The notes under the pieces: generated by a model
The model's database searches: none
Told to the model about the DNA's origin: nothing
Seen by the model: the letters and a program-made list of their open reading frames with translations, nothing else
Made by a program: the position numbers and the translations under genes
From: a virus
Reading direction: 5' to 3' (one strand)
Length of the DNA: 52,262 nucleotides
Virus record (IMG/VR): IMGVR_UViG_3300005563_000008
Span: 1 to 52,262 of that record
Shown: positions 16,183 through 22,798 of the stretch, piece by piece
Position numbering within the stretch: position 1 is the stretch's first letter
Layout of the letters: each line of letters opens with the position of its first letter

Positions 16183-16520
16183 GGTTTGATTTCCAGCCCT
16201 AATTCATTGGCAATCGTCCATACTCTTTGCATCAATTCTTCGACCGACATTCTAGGGGCGCCGGGTTGCGGCATGCCCAGGTCCTGAAATTCGAGTGCCG
16301 TCCCGTCTGTGAATTTGCACTCCCCGCGCGGCACGATTTGCCCCCGTGGCGTGTTCACGAGAATTTGCAACGCCTCGTGGGGCGAATGTACAAGTACGCT
16401 GGTGTACTGCACCATGTACGCCATATCCCGTTGCATCTTCGCCACCGTGTCTTCTAACGGTGCGGAGGGGGCGTCGATCTCCCACGGCCATTTAGGGCGG
16501 TACTCCGTCACATTTCCCAC
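16179..16520 (-). CDS. Small protein with WPWE N-terminal motif
   Basis: A 113-residue protein starting at GTG inside the end of the previous gene. The N-terminus has KWPWEIDAP, a member of the FPW-type motif set. Then come a helix (EDTVAKMQRDMAYMVQYTSV), a strand region (QILVNTPRGQIVPRGECKF) and a C-terminal helix (MSVEELMQRVWTIANELGL). Not recognised. Confidence 0.55.
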   Translation of the reverse strand: MGNVTEYRPKWPWEIDAPSAPLEDTVAKMQRDMAYMVQYTSVLVHSPHEALQILVNTPRGQIVPRGECKFTDGTALEFQDLGMPQPGAPRMSVEELMQRVWTIANELGLEIKP

Positions 16521-16699
16521 GGGTACACCCTTCTTATTTGGTCGGTTCCGAGGGGGTATGCCACGGGAAATTCACCGTCTCGCCACTCGACAAAGAAGAC
16601 GCCACCGGCTCGCTCCAGGGAAACGACGGTGCCGCGTTCTCCGTCAACCACGGAAACGACGGTTTCGCCAACCCCGTATGCGTCGCTCCTAGACTGCAT
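16508..16699 (-). CDS. Small SH3/KOW-like protein ending YPWEM
   Basis: A 63-residue protein. VGETVVSVVDGERGTVVSLE, then FFVEWRDGE, resembles a KOW or SH3-like barrel that reads nucleic acid or protein tails. The C-terminus is RRVYPWEM, again with the PWE motif. ATG has AAGGA 12 bases upstream. An alternative frame opens at GTG 16761, overlapping the primase stop, with a Cys-pair start and three FPW tripeptides. It is less protein-like but cannot be excluded. Confidence 0.55.
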   Translation of the reverse strand: MQSRSDAYGVGETVVSVVDGERGTVVSLERAGGVFFVEWRDGEFPVAYPLGTDQIRRVYPWEM

Positions 16700-16751
16700 C
16701 TTATCCCGTCCTTTGCCGTTTTACCGCAGGCGCAAATCCCGTTCCACTCGT

Positions 16752-18821
16752 CTATTGCCACGGAAACAAGCCCCTGTCAGGCGGCCTGAAATCAGACCAC
16801 GGAAGCGCTACGGGTTGCTGTACAACATTTGCCGGCGAGTGTACAGCCAAAAATGGGCTGCCGTGTAGCGCGCGGATATAGCCCGAGTTCTGCAACGCCG
16901 TTAGTGCGTCCTTCTCAAACATTTTAGCGGCGGCTTCCTTATTGACGACGTACTGCGGGCGTTCGCCCTTGATGCTACCGCCTATCTCGGCCGCCACGCT
17001 ATCGAACGACACCATGTTGCCGGCCCGCAGGGCGTCCATGCCGATGGCTGTCACCCCGGGCAGCATCGCGGCCAGCTTCATAACGGCGGTTTGCTCGCGT
17101 TGTTGAGGCGTGGCCACTGTTGTACGTTTGAATACGTTTACGGTGGTGTCGCGCCCCTTCGTGTCTTTGCCATAGTTCTCCGACACGACGCGGCCAACGT
17201 AACTTTTGGCTTTTGGGGCGCCGCGCGCCTTGCCGCAGTCGATGGATATTTCGTCTCCCCGGCCGGCGGTGACGCGGTACATAAACCCGGCATTGCCCGA
17301 TTTGGCGCCGTTGCCTTTCTGCCATGCGTCCTCGTTTCCGAGTGGCAAGTGGTCGGTAACGACGGTGGCGGCCTGCGTACGCCGGGCGATGTTTTTAAGC
17401 ACAAACATGGCTTTTAGAACGGCTTCGGTATCGTTGTCGGCAAAGCAGAGCCCCGACGCGCCCCACGTGTCCAACACTATCATGTCCACGCGCATGCCCA
17501 TGGCGGCCATTGCCTGGACTTGCGCGATACACTGTTGTTCCAGGCTGGCACCGTCGCACCCGCGTATCAGGTGGAAGCGAGCGGCCAGTTCCCGGGCGTT
17601 AGGTTCTTGCTTGACCAGATGGCGCATGCGCCGTTCGGTGCCGTAGTCGTCTTCAGCGGCAATCCAAAGCACGTGCCCGCTGGCGCGCTCTATGTCAGCG
17701 TCAAGCCAAGAGCGCCCCGTGAGATAGGCCAGGACAGCGTCACTAACCACCGTTGACTTGCCGGCGCCGCTGTGCCCCGTGAAAAAGTGAACTTCGCCGC
17801 ATAGCAGACGCTGATACAGAAGCCACGGCAGTTCGTCGGTGGTGTCCTCTAGTGAGAGTTCAAAGCCGGTGTGCGGTACGAGCGTCGGCGCTTGCTGGGC
17901 ATCGGCCAAGCCCTGCACGAGCGTACGGCGGGACATGACCGCTTGCATTATCAGGTTGCCGCGCAACACGGGCAGCTGTTCTTGCCGATTGATTTCCTCG
18001 CCCAGCTTTCGGCCGCCGATACCTTCGTCCAGGTGGTGCCCGGCTTGAATTATGGCGTCTTCGATTTCCTGCCGCGTACACATGCCGTGCTGCATGGCAA
18101 ATTTCAGCACGCCCACCAGCGCGAAGATTGTAGAACCGCGCCCCTCCGTACGCCCCATTAAGTCATGCTTCAGCATGCCGAGATAGCGAACGGCAGCATC
18201 GCGGCCGGCTTGCCACTCGTCAAGGTTCTGCGGTGTGGCGTACTTCAGTTCATCTTCGCTGGCTGTCTCGTGCTCGGCCGTGAAGCGAAGCGACGTTCCG
18301 GCTCGCGTGGGCACGTCGGATAGGATTTGCTGAAGCTGGGGCGTCGTCAGCCGCGGCCATTCAACGTCCCAATTTTCCCATTGGTAAGGCTCGCCCGTGT
18401 CCTTGTGGTTGCCGAATGCGACGAACTGCCCACCCATAAGCTGCAGCTTTTCGCCATCGGGGAACGTGAACGTACGGCCCTGTACGGGCGCGTCCTTGAG
18501 AAAGAACGGAATAAGGAAACGGGGTTTACGGCCCCACCGTACAGGGATATTGGAGCCGAGCACTTCACGGAACGCCTGCAACAATCTGGCCGACGTTATC
18601 GGGTCGGACGTGTCGCAATCGAATGCGGTCAACCCGCCGTCGCCGCAACGCAGCCCCACACCGCCCGCGCCTGGGTGTGGAATGGGGTGGCTCCAGACGT
18701 TCCAGCCCTCACCGATAGGCGCCTTGGAATTGCGCGCGATAGCCAGCGGGAACAGCCCGCGTGCAACGGCTTGCGTCCAGAAATCCTGTATGTTATTGGG
18801 AAAAGGCAATTCGCATTCCAA
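16752..18821 (-). CDS. Prim-Pol primase fused to RecA-like helicase
   Basis: A 689-residue replication protein. The N-terminal archaeo-eukaryotic Prim-Pol domain has LPLAIARNSKAPIG-like entry (residues 24-37), acidic FDCDTSD (67-73) and the GGQFVAFGNHKDTGEPYQW motif (130-148). A linker leads to an AAA_25/RecA ATPase: GHSGAGKST Walker A (349-357), VLWIAAEDD and VDMIVLDTWGASG Walker B, then HLPLGNEDAWQKGNGAKSG. It should make primers and unwind DNA at the fork. It ends RGLFPWQ, part of the FPW motif set. TTG is the best visible start, but GGAGG lies 18 bases away, so the start is weakly supported. Confidence 0.87.
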   Translation of the reverse strand: MECELPFPNNIQDFWTQAVARGLFPLAIARNSKAPIGEGWNVWSHPIPHPGAGGVGLRCGDGGLTAFDCDTSDPITSARLLQAFREVLGSNIPVRWGRKPRFLIPFFLKDAPVQGRTFTFPDGEKLQLMGGQFVAFGNHKDTGEPYQWENWDVEWPRLTTPQLQQILSDVPTRAGTSLRFTAEHETASEDELKYATPQNLDEWQAGRDAAVRYLGMLKHDLMGRTEGRGSTIFALVGVLKFAMQHGMCTRQEIEDAIIQAGHHLDEGIGGRKLGEEINRQEQLPVLRGNLIMQAVMSRRTLVQGLADAQQAPTLVPHTGFELSLEDTTDELPWLLYQRLLCGEVHFFTGHSGAGKSTVVSDAVLAYLTGRSWLDADIERASGHVLWIAAEDDYGTERRMRHLVKQEPNARELAARFHLIRGCDGASLEQQCIAQVQAMAAMGMRVDMIVLDTWGASGLCFADNDTEAVLKAMFVLKNIARRTQAATVVTDHLPLGNEDAWQKGNGAKSGNAGFMYRVTAGRGDEISIDCGKARGAPKAKSYVGRVVSENYGKDTKGRDTTVNVFKRTTVATPQQREQTAVMKLAAMLPGVTAIGMDALRAGNMVSFDSVAAEIGGSIKGERPQYVVNKEAAAKMFEKDALTALQNSGYIRALHGSPFLAVHSPANVVQQPVALPWSDFRPPDRGLFPWQ

Positions 18822-18855
18822 GTGCGGGTTGCTGGTGAGCCTCCGAATGGAGCCC

Positions 18856-18892
18856 AGCCCCCGGCGTTCACAGCGTCGGGGGCTTCGTTTTT
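18856..18892 (+). terminator. Plus-strand terminator-like hairpin between minus-strand genes
   Basis: AGCCCCC pairs with GGGGGCT, and the inner GGCGTT/AGCGTC arms extend the stem to 13 pairs with two G-T pairs and a three-base loop. TCG-TTTTT follows on the plus strand only. It would stop rightward (antisense) transcription entering the replication operon. On the minus strand it is a hairpin in the leader of the primase mRNA. Confidence 0.7.
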
Positions 18893-19349
18893 AGGTGCTC
18901 TGCCATGGGAATGTCAAGGGCGGCGCGAACATACCCGCTTCGGACGTGCCGGGATTTTCCGCCGCTGCGACCGCTCGGGCTTCCATGGCCGCCGGCAACT
19001 CGTACACTGCAAGCCGGGCCTTAAGGACTTGCACTTCTGCGAATAGCTCCCGGTTTTTCTCGTAGAGCCCGGCCAGTTCTTCGCGCATAACGTCGTTGGA
19101 CATGCGTACGTCGTCCTGCACGTTCCCTTTACGGCCCCGGTGTTCTTCGCAGTTCTTCAGGCCAAAGTTGTTGCTGTCGGCTTCTCCCGCTGCAATCTTC
19201 GGCGTTACGTGAATGGAGAACGGCTTGCCGCAGGTTTGGCACGTGCGCGTAAATTCGGTCAAGTTCCGATATTTTTTCATCCTGCCGTTGTGCGTCTTCA
19301 AATCAAAGTCGCCAGTTCGGCCCCGCGTCCACAGCGTACGGTCGTTCAT
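18891..19349 (-). CDS. Zinc-finger/coiled-coil protein ending FPWQST
   Basis: A 152-residue protein. Residues about 30-60 contain CQTCGKPFSIH and a later C-x2-H-x-G, a likely zinc site. Residues 100-125 form a coiled coil (LAGLYEKNRELFAEVQVLKAR). The tail is Ala-rich and ends PPLTFPWQST. AAGGGA precedes the ATG, which overlaps the upstream stop (TAATG). Lying directly before the primase and sharing the FPWQ end with it, it may bind the same partner. Not otherwise recognised. Confidence 0.6.
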   Translation of the reverse strand: MNDRTLWTRGRTGDFDLKTHNGRMKKYRNLTEFTRTCQTCGKPFSIHVTPKIAAGEADSNNFGLKNCEEHRGRKGNVQDDVRMSNDVMREELAGLYEKNRELFAEVQVLKARLAVYELPAAMEARAVAAAENPGTSEAGMFAPPLTFPWQST

Positions 19350-19579
19350 TATGGTTTCCCTTCGCATTTCGGACAGCGCGCGGTACGTTTCATTTGGTTG
19401 ATACGCCAGCCCTTGGCTTTCGCTTGCTTTGCACACTGGCCAAACGTGCTGCCAGTGAATTGGTGCGGAAATTCGGCGTACCCGTGTATGCCGTCCTGCG
19501 TCGTGCTGTCGCCCGGGCCGGCTTTGAGTTGGTCGCAATACAGGTCGAGCAAGTAGCAACCGGCGTACTGTAGGGGCAT
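19349..19579 (-). CDS. Small Cys-rich protein
   Basis: A 76-residue protein with YAGCYLLDLYCDQLKAG, GQCAKQAKAKGW and a C-terminal ARCPKCEGKP zinc-ribbon-like pair. Both ends overlap neighbours (TAATG). Not recognised. Confidence 0.55.
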   Translation of the reverse strand: MPLQYAGCYLLDLYCDQLKAGPGDSTTQDGIHGYAEFPHQFTGSTFGQCAKQAKAKGWRINQMKRTARCPKCEGKP

Positions 19580-19731
19580 TAAATAGTTCCCGTCGCAATT
19601 CGAAACATGATGTACGCGAAGAACAGTCCGCCGGCAACCAACACCAGGCCAACCGCGGCACGTGCCGTGCGCTCGCCAAAGACATACGCGATAGCGGCCA
19701 CCAGGGCGAGGGCGCCTAATCCGTGGTGCAT
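19579..19731 (-). CDS. 50-residue two-helix membrane protein
   Basis: Starts MHHGLGALALVAAIAYVF, then a short basic loop GERTARAA, then VGLVLVAGGLFFAYIMF and a polar end. Two transmembrane helices with a tight hairpin are clear. The stop overlaps the next start (TAATG). A holin-like or membrane-modifying role is possible, but the early position argues against a lysis role. Confidence 0.55.
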   Translation of the reverse strand: MHHGLGALALVAAIAYVFGERTARAAVGLVLVAGGLFFAYIMFRIATGTI

Positions 19732-19901
19732 GACAACCTCACAAACTGTTCATGCTCGCGTTCGGCGGCTCTAACCTTGGCGTTCCTAGCGAGCGCATTT
19801 TGCCGACGGCTTATCTCACGTTTCCAGCCACACGAGCACATAACCATTACGTGCGTGGGGCTTCTGCGTTCGGTCATGATATGCAGTTGCCGGGGCTTCA
19901 C
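19716..19901 (-). CDS. Small basic Cys-containing protein
   Basis: A 61-residue protein from GTG (GTGA overlap with the upstream stop): KPRQLHIMTERRSPTHVMVM, CSCGWKREISRRQNALARN, then a charged helix ending QFVRLSCTTD. It may bind a metal through CSC and the terminal Cys. Not recognised. Confidence 0.5.
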   Translation of the reverse strand: MKPRQLHIMTERRSPTHVMVMCSCGWKREISRRQNALARNAKVRAAEREHEQFVRLSCTTD

Positions 19902-20092
19902 GACAGCCCCTCCGCCTTGTCCAGCAAGTCCACGATTGCATCTAGCGGTGTAGGCCCGCTGCCGACGGTGCAATCAAGATCGAAGCCGCCGAACGTGGCG
20001 TGCCACGCCTCGCGACCGAAGGTCCAGAACGCGGCGAGTTCGTCGTACACGACTTCGATTTCCGGGCGCGAGTTCATGTCCATGGCATCCAC
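19898..20092 (-). CDS. Small acidic protein
   Basis: A 64-residue protein: MDAMDMNSRPEIEVVYDELA, WTFGREAWHATFGGFDLDCT, PTPLDAIVDLLDKAEGLS. It is acidic overall, with a GGFDLDCTVG-P-TPLDAIVDLLD pattern seen in small phage proteins. It overlaps both neighbours. An acidic early protein of this size could be a DNA mimic, but that is speculation. Confidence 0.5.
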   Translation of the reverse strand: MDAMDMNSRPEIEVVYDELAAFWTFGREAWHATFGGFDLDCTVGSGPTPLDAIVDLLDKAEGLS

Positions 20093-20271
20093 CTTACGTC
20101 CCCGCGCTCAAAAGCGCGCTTGGCATCTTCAGCCGTTTTGAAAACGCGGACACTAACTCGCGTCTTGCCCGGGAGGGTGGCGAACTGTTCCAGGTAATAT
20201 CCGCCGTCGTCAGACGAGTAAACCAGGTCCGTGCCCGTGGTGGCGCCGCGCTTCAGGGGTTCGAAATCCAT
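20074..20271 (-). CDS. Small protein ending WMPWT
   Basis: A 65-residue protein: MDFEPLKRGATTGTDLVYSS, YYLEQFATLPGKTRVSVRVF, KTAEDAKRAFERGDVRW, MPWT. The strands and final helix resemble a small ferredoxin-like fold. The C-terminal PWT is a weak relative of the FPW motifs. Not recognised. Confidence 0.5.
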   Translation of the reverse strand: MDFEPLKRGATTGTDLVYSSDDGGYYLEQFATLPGKTRVSVRVFKTAEDAKRAFERGDVRWMPWT

Positions 20272-20272
20272 G

Positions 20273-20461
20273 TCAGCACCATACCAGTTCGCGGTCGGAA
20301 GCGATCTCGCGAACTCTGTTAGGCAGCCATTCCGGGTCTTGCCCCGAGTGTAACGCGCACTTGCGGCAATAATCCGCGTGGTCGTTGTACAGGCGAAGTA
20401 TGCGGGCGCTAAGCCCCCAGCCGTCGGCGTATTTGAACATGCCGGTGTCAGACGCGGTCAT
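20273..20461 (-). CDS. Small Cys-pair protein
   Basis: A 62-residue protein starting MTASDTGMFKYADG, with HADYCRKCALHSGQDPEWLP near the middle (YCRKC, a possible metal pair) and REIASDRELVWC at the end. ATG is one base after the previous stop. Not recognised. Confidence 0.5.
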   Translation of the reverse strand: MTASDTGMFKYADGWGLSARILRLYNDHADYCRKCALHSGQDPEWLPNRVREIASDRELVWC

Positions 20462-20462
20462 G

Positions 20463-20627
20463 TTAGCGGCTCCCCTTGTTCGCGTGGTGAATGGCAGTGG
20501 CCAGCAAATCGGACATTTCCGAAGAAAGCAGGCACGCGCTGAAGGGGTGCTTGCGGCTGTACGCGCGGGCCTTCTGCGCATTCTTCAGTGTGGGGTCGGC
20601 TCGGTAGGTTTCCAGAAGCTTCAGCAT
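20463..20627 (-). CDS. Small early protein with conserved leader
   Basis: A 54-residue helical protein: MLKLLETYRADPTLKNAQKA, YSRKHPFSACLLSSEMSDLL, ATAIHHANKGSR. It is preceded by the AACCGCTGGAGAGC leader and by 35-base element A, so it is the first gene of a transcription unit running left to the primase. Not recognised. Confidence 0.6.
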   Translation of the reverse strand: MLKLLETYRADPTLKNAQKARAYSRKHPFSACLLSSEMSDLLATAIHHANKGSR

Positions 20628-20631
20628 GTTT

Positions 20632-20648
20632 CGCTCTCCAGCGGTTCG
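20632..20648 (-). promoter_or_regulatory. Conserved early leader/RBS copy 2
   Basis: Minus strand CGAACCGCTGGAGAGCG, ending 4 bases before the ATG at 20627. GGAGAG is the ribosome-binding core. Confidence 0.8.
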
Positions 20649-20671
20649 TGTTGACGTACGCATTTGTACAA

Positions 20672-20706
20672 CGTCCTTAGGGACTGTCTAGTAACGAAAT
20701 GTTACA
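20672..20706 (-). promoter_or_regulatory. 35-base early promoter/operator element A
   Basis: Reading on the minus strand it starts TGTAACATTTCGTTAC and ends TCCCTAAGGACG. It matches element C at 29 of 35 positions. The first part is a GTAAC-N5-GTTAC inverted repeat, and TCCCTAAGGA is a second near-palindrome. It lies 24 bases upstream of leader copy 2. No classic -35/-10 pair is visible in it, so I read it as a promoter with built-in operator, type unknown. Confidence 0.7.
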
Positions 20707-20710
20707 GTCC

Positions 20711-20872
20711 CTACGCGTCAACCGGCTCGACTTCGATTTCCTGCCCACTCCCGAAGGGTCCAAAGACGCGGCGCCCTATTATGCGGGCCGTGGGTGCAGT
20801 GGGCGCTCTAACCACGCCCAAGTAACTGCGGTGCCCGGCGAAATTAATCCAATATACTTTGTAGGTGGTCAT
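20711..20872 (-). CDS. Small early protein with conserved leader
   Basis: A 53-residue protein: MTTYKVYWINFAGHRSYLGV, VRAPTAPTARIIGRRVFGPF, then acidic GSGQEIEVEPVDA. The AACCGCTGGAGAGC leader precedes it. The stop lies 5 bases before element A, which serves the next unit. Not recognised. Confidence 0.6.
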   Translation of the reverse strand: MTTYKVYWINFAGHRSYLGVVRAPTAPTARIIGRRVFGPFGSGQEIEVEPVDA

Positions 20873-20878
20873 TGTTTT

Positions 20879-20894
20879 GCTCTCCAGCGGTTGG
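20879..20894 (-). promoter_or_regulatory. Conserved early leader/RBS copy 3
   Basis: Minus strand CCAACCGCTGGAGAGC, 6 bases before the ATG at 20872. Confidence 0.8.
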
Positions 20895-20909
20895 TTGTAC
20901 GTGTGTGGC

Positions 20910-21155
20910 TTACGCGTCAATCCATATGTTGGCGAGGTATTCGCCGCGGCGGTTGAGCGGAGCGTAGCGGCATCCGGTGTGCAACTTCCACGCTTCGTTC
21001 TTGGCCCAGAACTTCGCTTCCTCCAGGGTTTCGAAGCGCTCGGAAGGGACGCGCTCACCGCCGACGGGCTTGTACACGCCGCGGAAGCCGCCACCCAATT
21101 CGTCCTTGATCGGGTAGGCTGCGATGGTGGCGACGTGGACGACTGCGTTTGACAT
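20910..21155 (-). CDS. First leftward early gene, unknown function
   Basis: An 81-residue protein: SNAVVHVATIAAYPIKDELG, GGFRGVYKPVGGERVPSERF, ETLEEAKFWAKNEAWKLHTG, ending LANIWIDA. The ATG at 21155 follows the AACCGCTGGAGAGC leader. An upstream in-frame ATG lies within element B and is unlikely to be used. As the first gene after the control hub it should be among the earliest expressed. Not recognised. Confidence 0.65.
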   Translation of the reverse strand: MSNAVVHVATIAAYPIKDELGGGFRGVYKPVGGERVPSERFETLEEAKFWAKNEAWKLHTGCRYAPLNRRGEYLANIWIDA

Positions 21156-21160
21156 TGGTG

Positions 21161-21177
21161 CGCTCTCCAGCGGTTCG
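21161..21177 (-). promoter_or_regulatory. Conserved early leader/RBS copy 4
   Basis: Minus strand CGAACCGCTGGAGAGCG, 5 bases before the ATG at 21155. Confidence 0.8.
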
Positions 21178-21202
21178 TTGTTCGACAAAGCCACCCTAAA
21201 AA

Positions 21203-21237
21203 CATCCTTAGGGATGGTCAAATCACGAAATGTTACA
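21203..21237 (-). promoter_or_regulatory. 35-base early promoter/operator element B
   Basis: Minus-strand copy starting TGTAACATTTCGTGAT and ending TCCCTAAGGATG. It differs from element C at only 3 of 35 positions. It lies about 25 bases upstream of leader copy 4 and should drive the leftward early genes. Confidence 0.75.
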
Positions 21238-21447
21238 ACTCCCTAGGGATTAAGTTGCTCCGTCCTTAGGGAGCGTCCTAATTGGGATTGGTACTTAGGG
21301 AGTGTCCTTAAGGGTGCCGTCCATTAACCCTACGGGTCTTGGGATGCTCCCTACAGAGCATTCCCTAAGGAAGGGGGTCCGAATGGACTATCCCCATGCG
21401 CTACGCTAGGGATTGTCCGAATGGACCAAACGTGGTAACGGAGGGGA
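21238..21447. promoter_or_regulatory. Divergent control hub with CCTWAGG-type array
   Basis: No gene is seen here. It carries a series of CCTTAGGG/CCCTAAGG-like sites at 21241-21248, 21263-21272, 21293-21301, 21305-21314 and 21362-21371, plus CTAGGG near 21407. It also has two exact copies of the palindrome GTCCGAATGGAC (21377-21388 and 21415-21426) and a hairpin GGGATGCTC/GAGCAT-TCCC (21341-21365). The iteron-like spacing and central position between divergent early operons fit an operator cluster, a replication origin, or both. Confidence 0.65.
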
Positions 21448-21903
21448 ATGGAACACGCCCTGCCAGCGGTACGGATTTCGCAGATCGCGCTTGAGACGGC
21501 TTTCAAGGCCGTTGACAGCATACGGCCGCTTGTACGGCTGGAAAGCGAGACGCTGACGACGGCTTGCGAGCGCGTCGGATTGCCAGCGGAGTTGGCGCGG
21601 CTGTGTGGCGGCCTGTTAGCATCGGTGGTTGACGATCTCGTAGCCATCGGCAAACTACGTCGCGCGGACTTCGAACGCACCAAGCGCAAACAACGCGTGC
21701 TGCAGGCGGCTACCGAGCCCGCACGTTCGGCGTTACGCTTGGCCGTGGCTGCGTCGCCTATCAACGGCCAAGCGGCTGTGGCGCATTGGGACGCGATTTG
21801 CGAGCCCCACGAAACCGGCAAGCTGGCGTGGCTGTTGAACATGGACACCGAACTTGCGTACATGTACGGCCGGCGCCACGAACGCCGGATGGCGCGAGTG
21901 TAA
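21448..21903 (+). CDS. Unknown 151-residue protein from the control hub
   Basis: A mostly helical protein: VRISQIALETAFKAVDSIRP, LVRLESETLTTACERVGLPA, ELARLCGGLLASVVDDLVAI, GKLRRADFERTKRKQRVLQA, then an Ala-rich helix and a basic end (MYGRRHERRMARV). GGAGGGG lies 3 bases before ATG. It is the only gene reading directly out of the CCTWAGG array, and its stop codon overlaps 35-base element C. A regulator or origin-binding protein acting on that array is an attractive idea, but no known DNA-binding motif is visible. Confidence 0.6.
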   Translation: MEHALPAVRISQIALETAFKAVDSIRPLVRLESETLTTACERVGLPAELARLCGGLLASVVDDLVAIGKLRRADFERTKRKQRVLQAATEPARSALRLAVAASPINGQAAVAHWDAICEPHETGKLAWLLNMDTELAYMYGRRHERRMARV

Positions 21904-21933
21904 CATTTCGTGATTTGATTATCCCTAAGGACG
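21899..21933 (+). promoter_or_regulatory. 35-base early promoter/operator element C
   Basis: Plus-strand copy TGTAACATTTCGTGATTTG to CCCTAAGGACG, overlapping the stop codon of the preceding gene. It lies 27 bases before leader copy 5 and should drive the rightward early genes. Confidence 0.75.
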
Positions 21934-21960
21934 CGCGTACAACAGAACCATCGAAACGAC

Positions 21961-21980
21961 GAACCGCTGGAGAGCGCAAC
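21961..21980 (+). promoter_or_regulatory. Conserved early leader/RBS copy 5
   Basis: GAACCGCTGGAGAGCGCAAC directly before the ATG at 21981. Confidence 0.85.
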
Positions 21981-22178
21981 ATGGCCCACCCCGTTTCAGG
22001 CATCGCAGGCCGCACCGAAATTTTCGTCCAGGCGCTCACCGAAGCGCGCGGCCCGCTGCAGCACGACGCACACTGCAAAGCTTGGCGCCTGCATCTGGCC
22101 GTCGTTGACGCTGGCCTGCGGGCAGCTGCGGTTGCGGAGTGCGCCCGCGAAATCATCGGCCGCTTGACGGCGGCTTGA
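21981..22178 (+). CDS. First rightward early gene, unknown function
   Basis: A 65-residue helical protein: MAHPVSGIAGRTEIFVQALT, EARGPLQHDAHCKAWRLHLA, VVDAGLRAAAVAECAREIIG. The ATG follows the shared leader exactly, which sets the start. Not recognised. Its position right after element C suggests immediate-early expression. Confidence 0.65.
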   Translation: MAHPVSGIAGRTEIFVQALTEARGPLQHDAHCKAWRLHLAVVDAGLRAAAVAECAREIIGRLTAA

Positions 22179-22207
22179 AAACCACGTACAACACGAACAC
22201 AACAACC

Positions 22208-22226
22208 AACCGCTGGAGAGCGCAAC
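22208..22226 (+). promoter_or_regulatory. Conserved early leader/RBS copy 6
   Basis: AACCGCTGGAGAGCGCAAC before the ATG at 22227. The identity extends upstream through CCACGTACAACACGAACAC (22182-22200), shared with copy 7. Confidence 0.85.
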
Positions 22227-22409
22227 ATGGCCCGCAAGTCTCAAATCAAAGTTGGTCACCACGTTATCGTGGACGACAGCTTGAATTTCTACCACAAGCG
22301 CGAAGTGCTGGTGACCGAAGTTCACGACGGCTTCGTGACCGTTGCCTGCGGTAACGTGACGTTCTCCCTAAGGAACATTCATTGCAAATATGCGGAGTAC
22401 CAGGACTAG
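22227..22409 (+). CDS. Small SH3/KOW-like early protein
   Basis: A 60-residue protein: MARKSQIKVGHHVIVDDSLN, FYHKREVLVTEVHDGFVTVA, then CGNVTFSLRNIHCKYAEYQD. The short strands with VGHHVIVDD and a central turn look like a small beta-barrel that could bind nucleic acid. The leader sets the start. An internal TCCCTAAGGA site (22366-22375) is present. Not recognised. Confidence 0.6.
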   Translation: MARKSQIKVGHHVIVDDSLNFYHKREVLVTEVHDGFVTVACGNVTFSLRNIHCKYAEYQD

Positions 22410-22454
22410 GGGCTTGACAGCCCCCGAACTGCCACGTACAACACGAACACAACC

Positions 22455-22471
22455 AACCGCTGGAGAGCGCA
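22455..22471 (+). promoter_or_regulatory. Conserved early leader/RBS copy 7
   Basis: AACCGCTGGAGAGCGCA before the ATG at 22472. It shares CCACGTACAACACGAACAC with copy 6, so about 40 bases are duplicated. Confidence 0.85.
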
Positions 22472-22798
22472 ATGCAACAGTTAACCCCCAATCAAGTTAC
22501 CATCCTGCAAGCCGCAGCCCTTTTCAACGAAGGTGACCTGGTGGACGCGTACGGCCGCCTGAAGGCCGAAGCTGCCGCCATCGAAGCCAAGCTGGAAGCC
22601 ATCAAGGCCGCGCTGCAGGCCACCGGCAAGGCCGAGTTTCGCGACGGGGCGTTGTTCGACGCTACTATGTCCATTTCCGAAGGCCGCGAAACCGTGTCGG
22701 TCAAGGAACTGCGGAGCGGGCTCGGCGCCGCTGCGGAACCGTTCATTAAGCGCGGCAAGGACGTGTACACGCTGCGCTGTACGGCGAAGGTGGCGTGA
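22472..22798 (+). CDS. Coiled-coil early protein, unknown function
   Basis: A 108-residue protein. MQQLTPNQVTILQAAALFNE is followed by a Lys/Glu/Ala coiled coil (AYGRLKAEAAAIEAKLEAIK), then a compact end with RDGALFDATMSISEGRETVS and DVYTLRCTAKVA. Similar small phage proteins are often recombination or anti-restriction accessories, but I cannot assign it. The leader sets the start. Confidence 0.6.
   Translation: MQQLTPNQVTILQAAALFNEGDLVDAYGRLKAEAAAIEAKLEAIKAALQATGKAEFRDGALFDATMSISEGRETVSVKELRSGLGAAAEPFIKRGKDVYTLRCTAKVA

Noticed and set aside
16534-16761. Alternative minus-strand frame with three FPW tripeptides (GTG start overlapping the primase stop)
   Set aside because: The overlapping KOW-like frame 16508-16699 is more protein-like and better coupled to the next gene. 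The FPW repeats would be notable, so it is recorded but not annotated.
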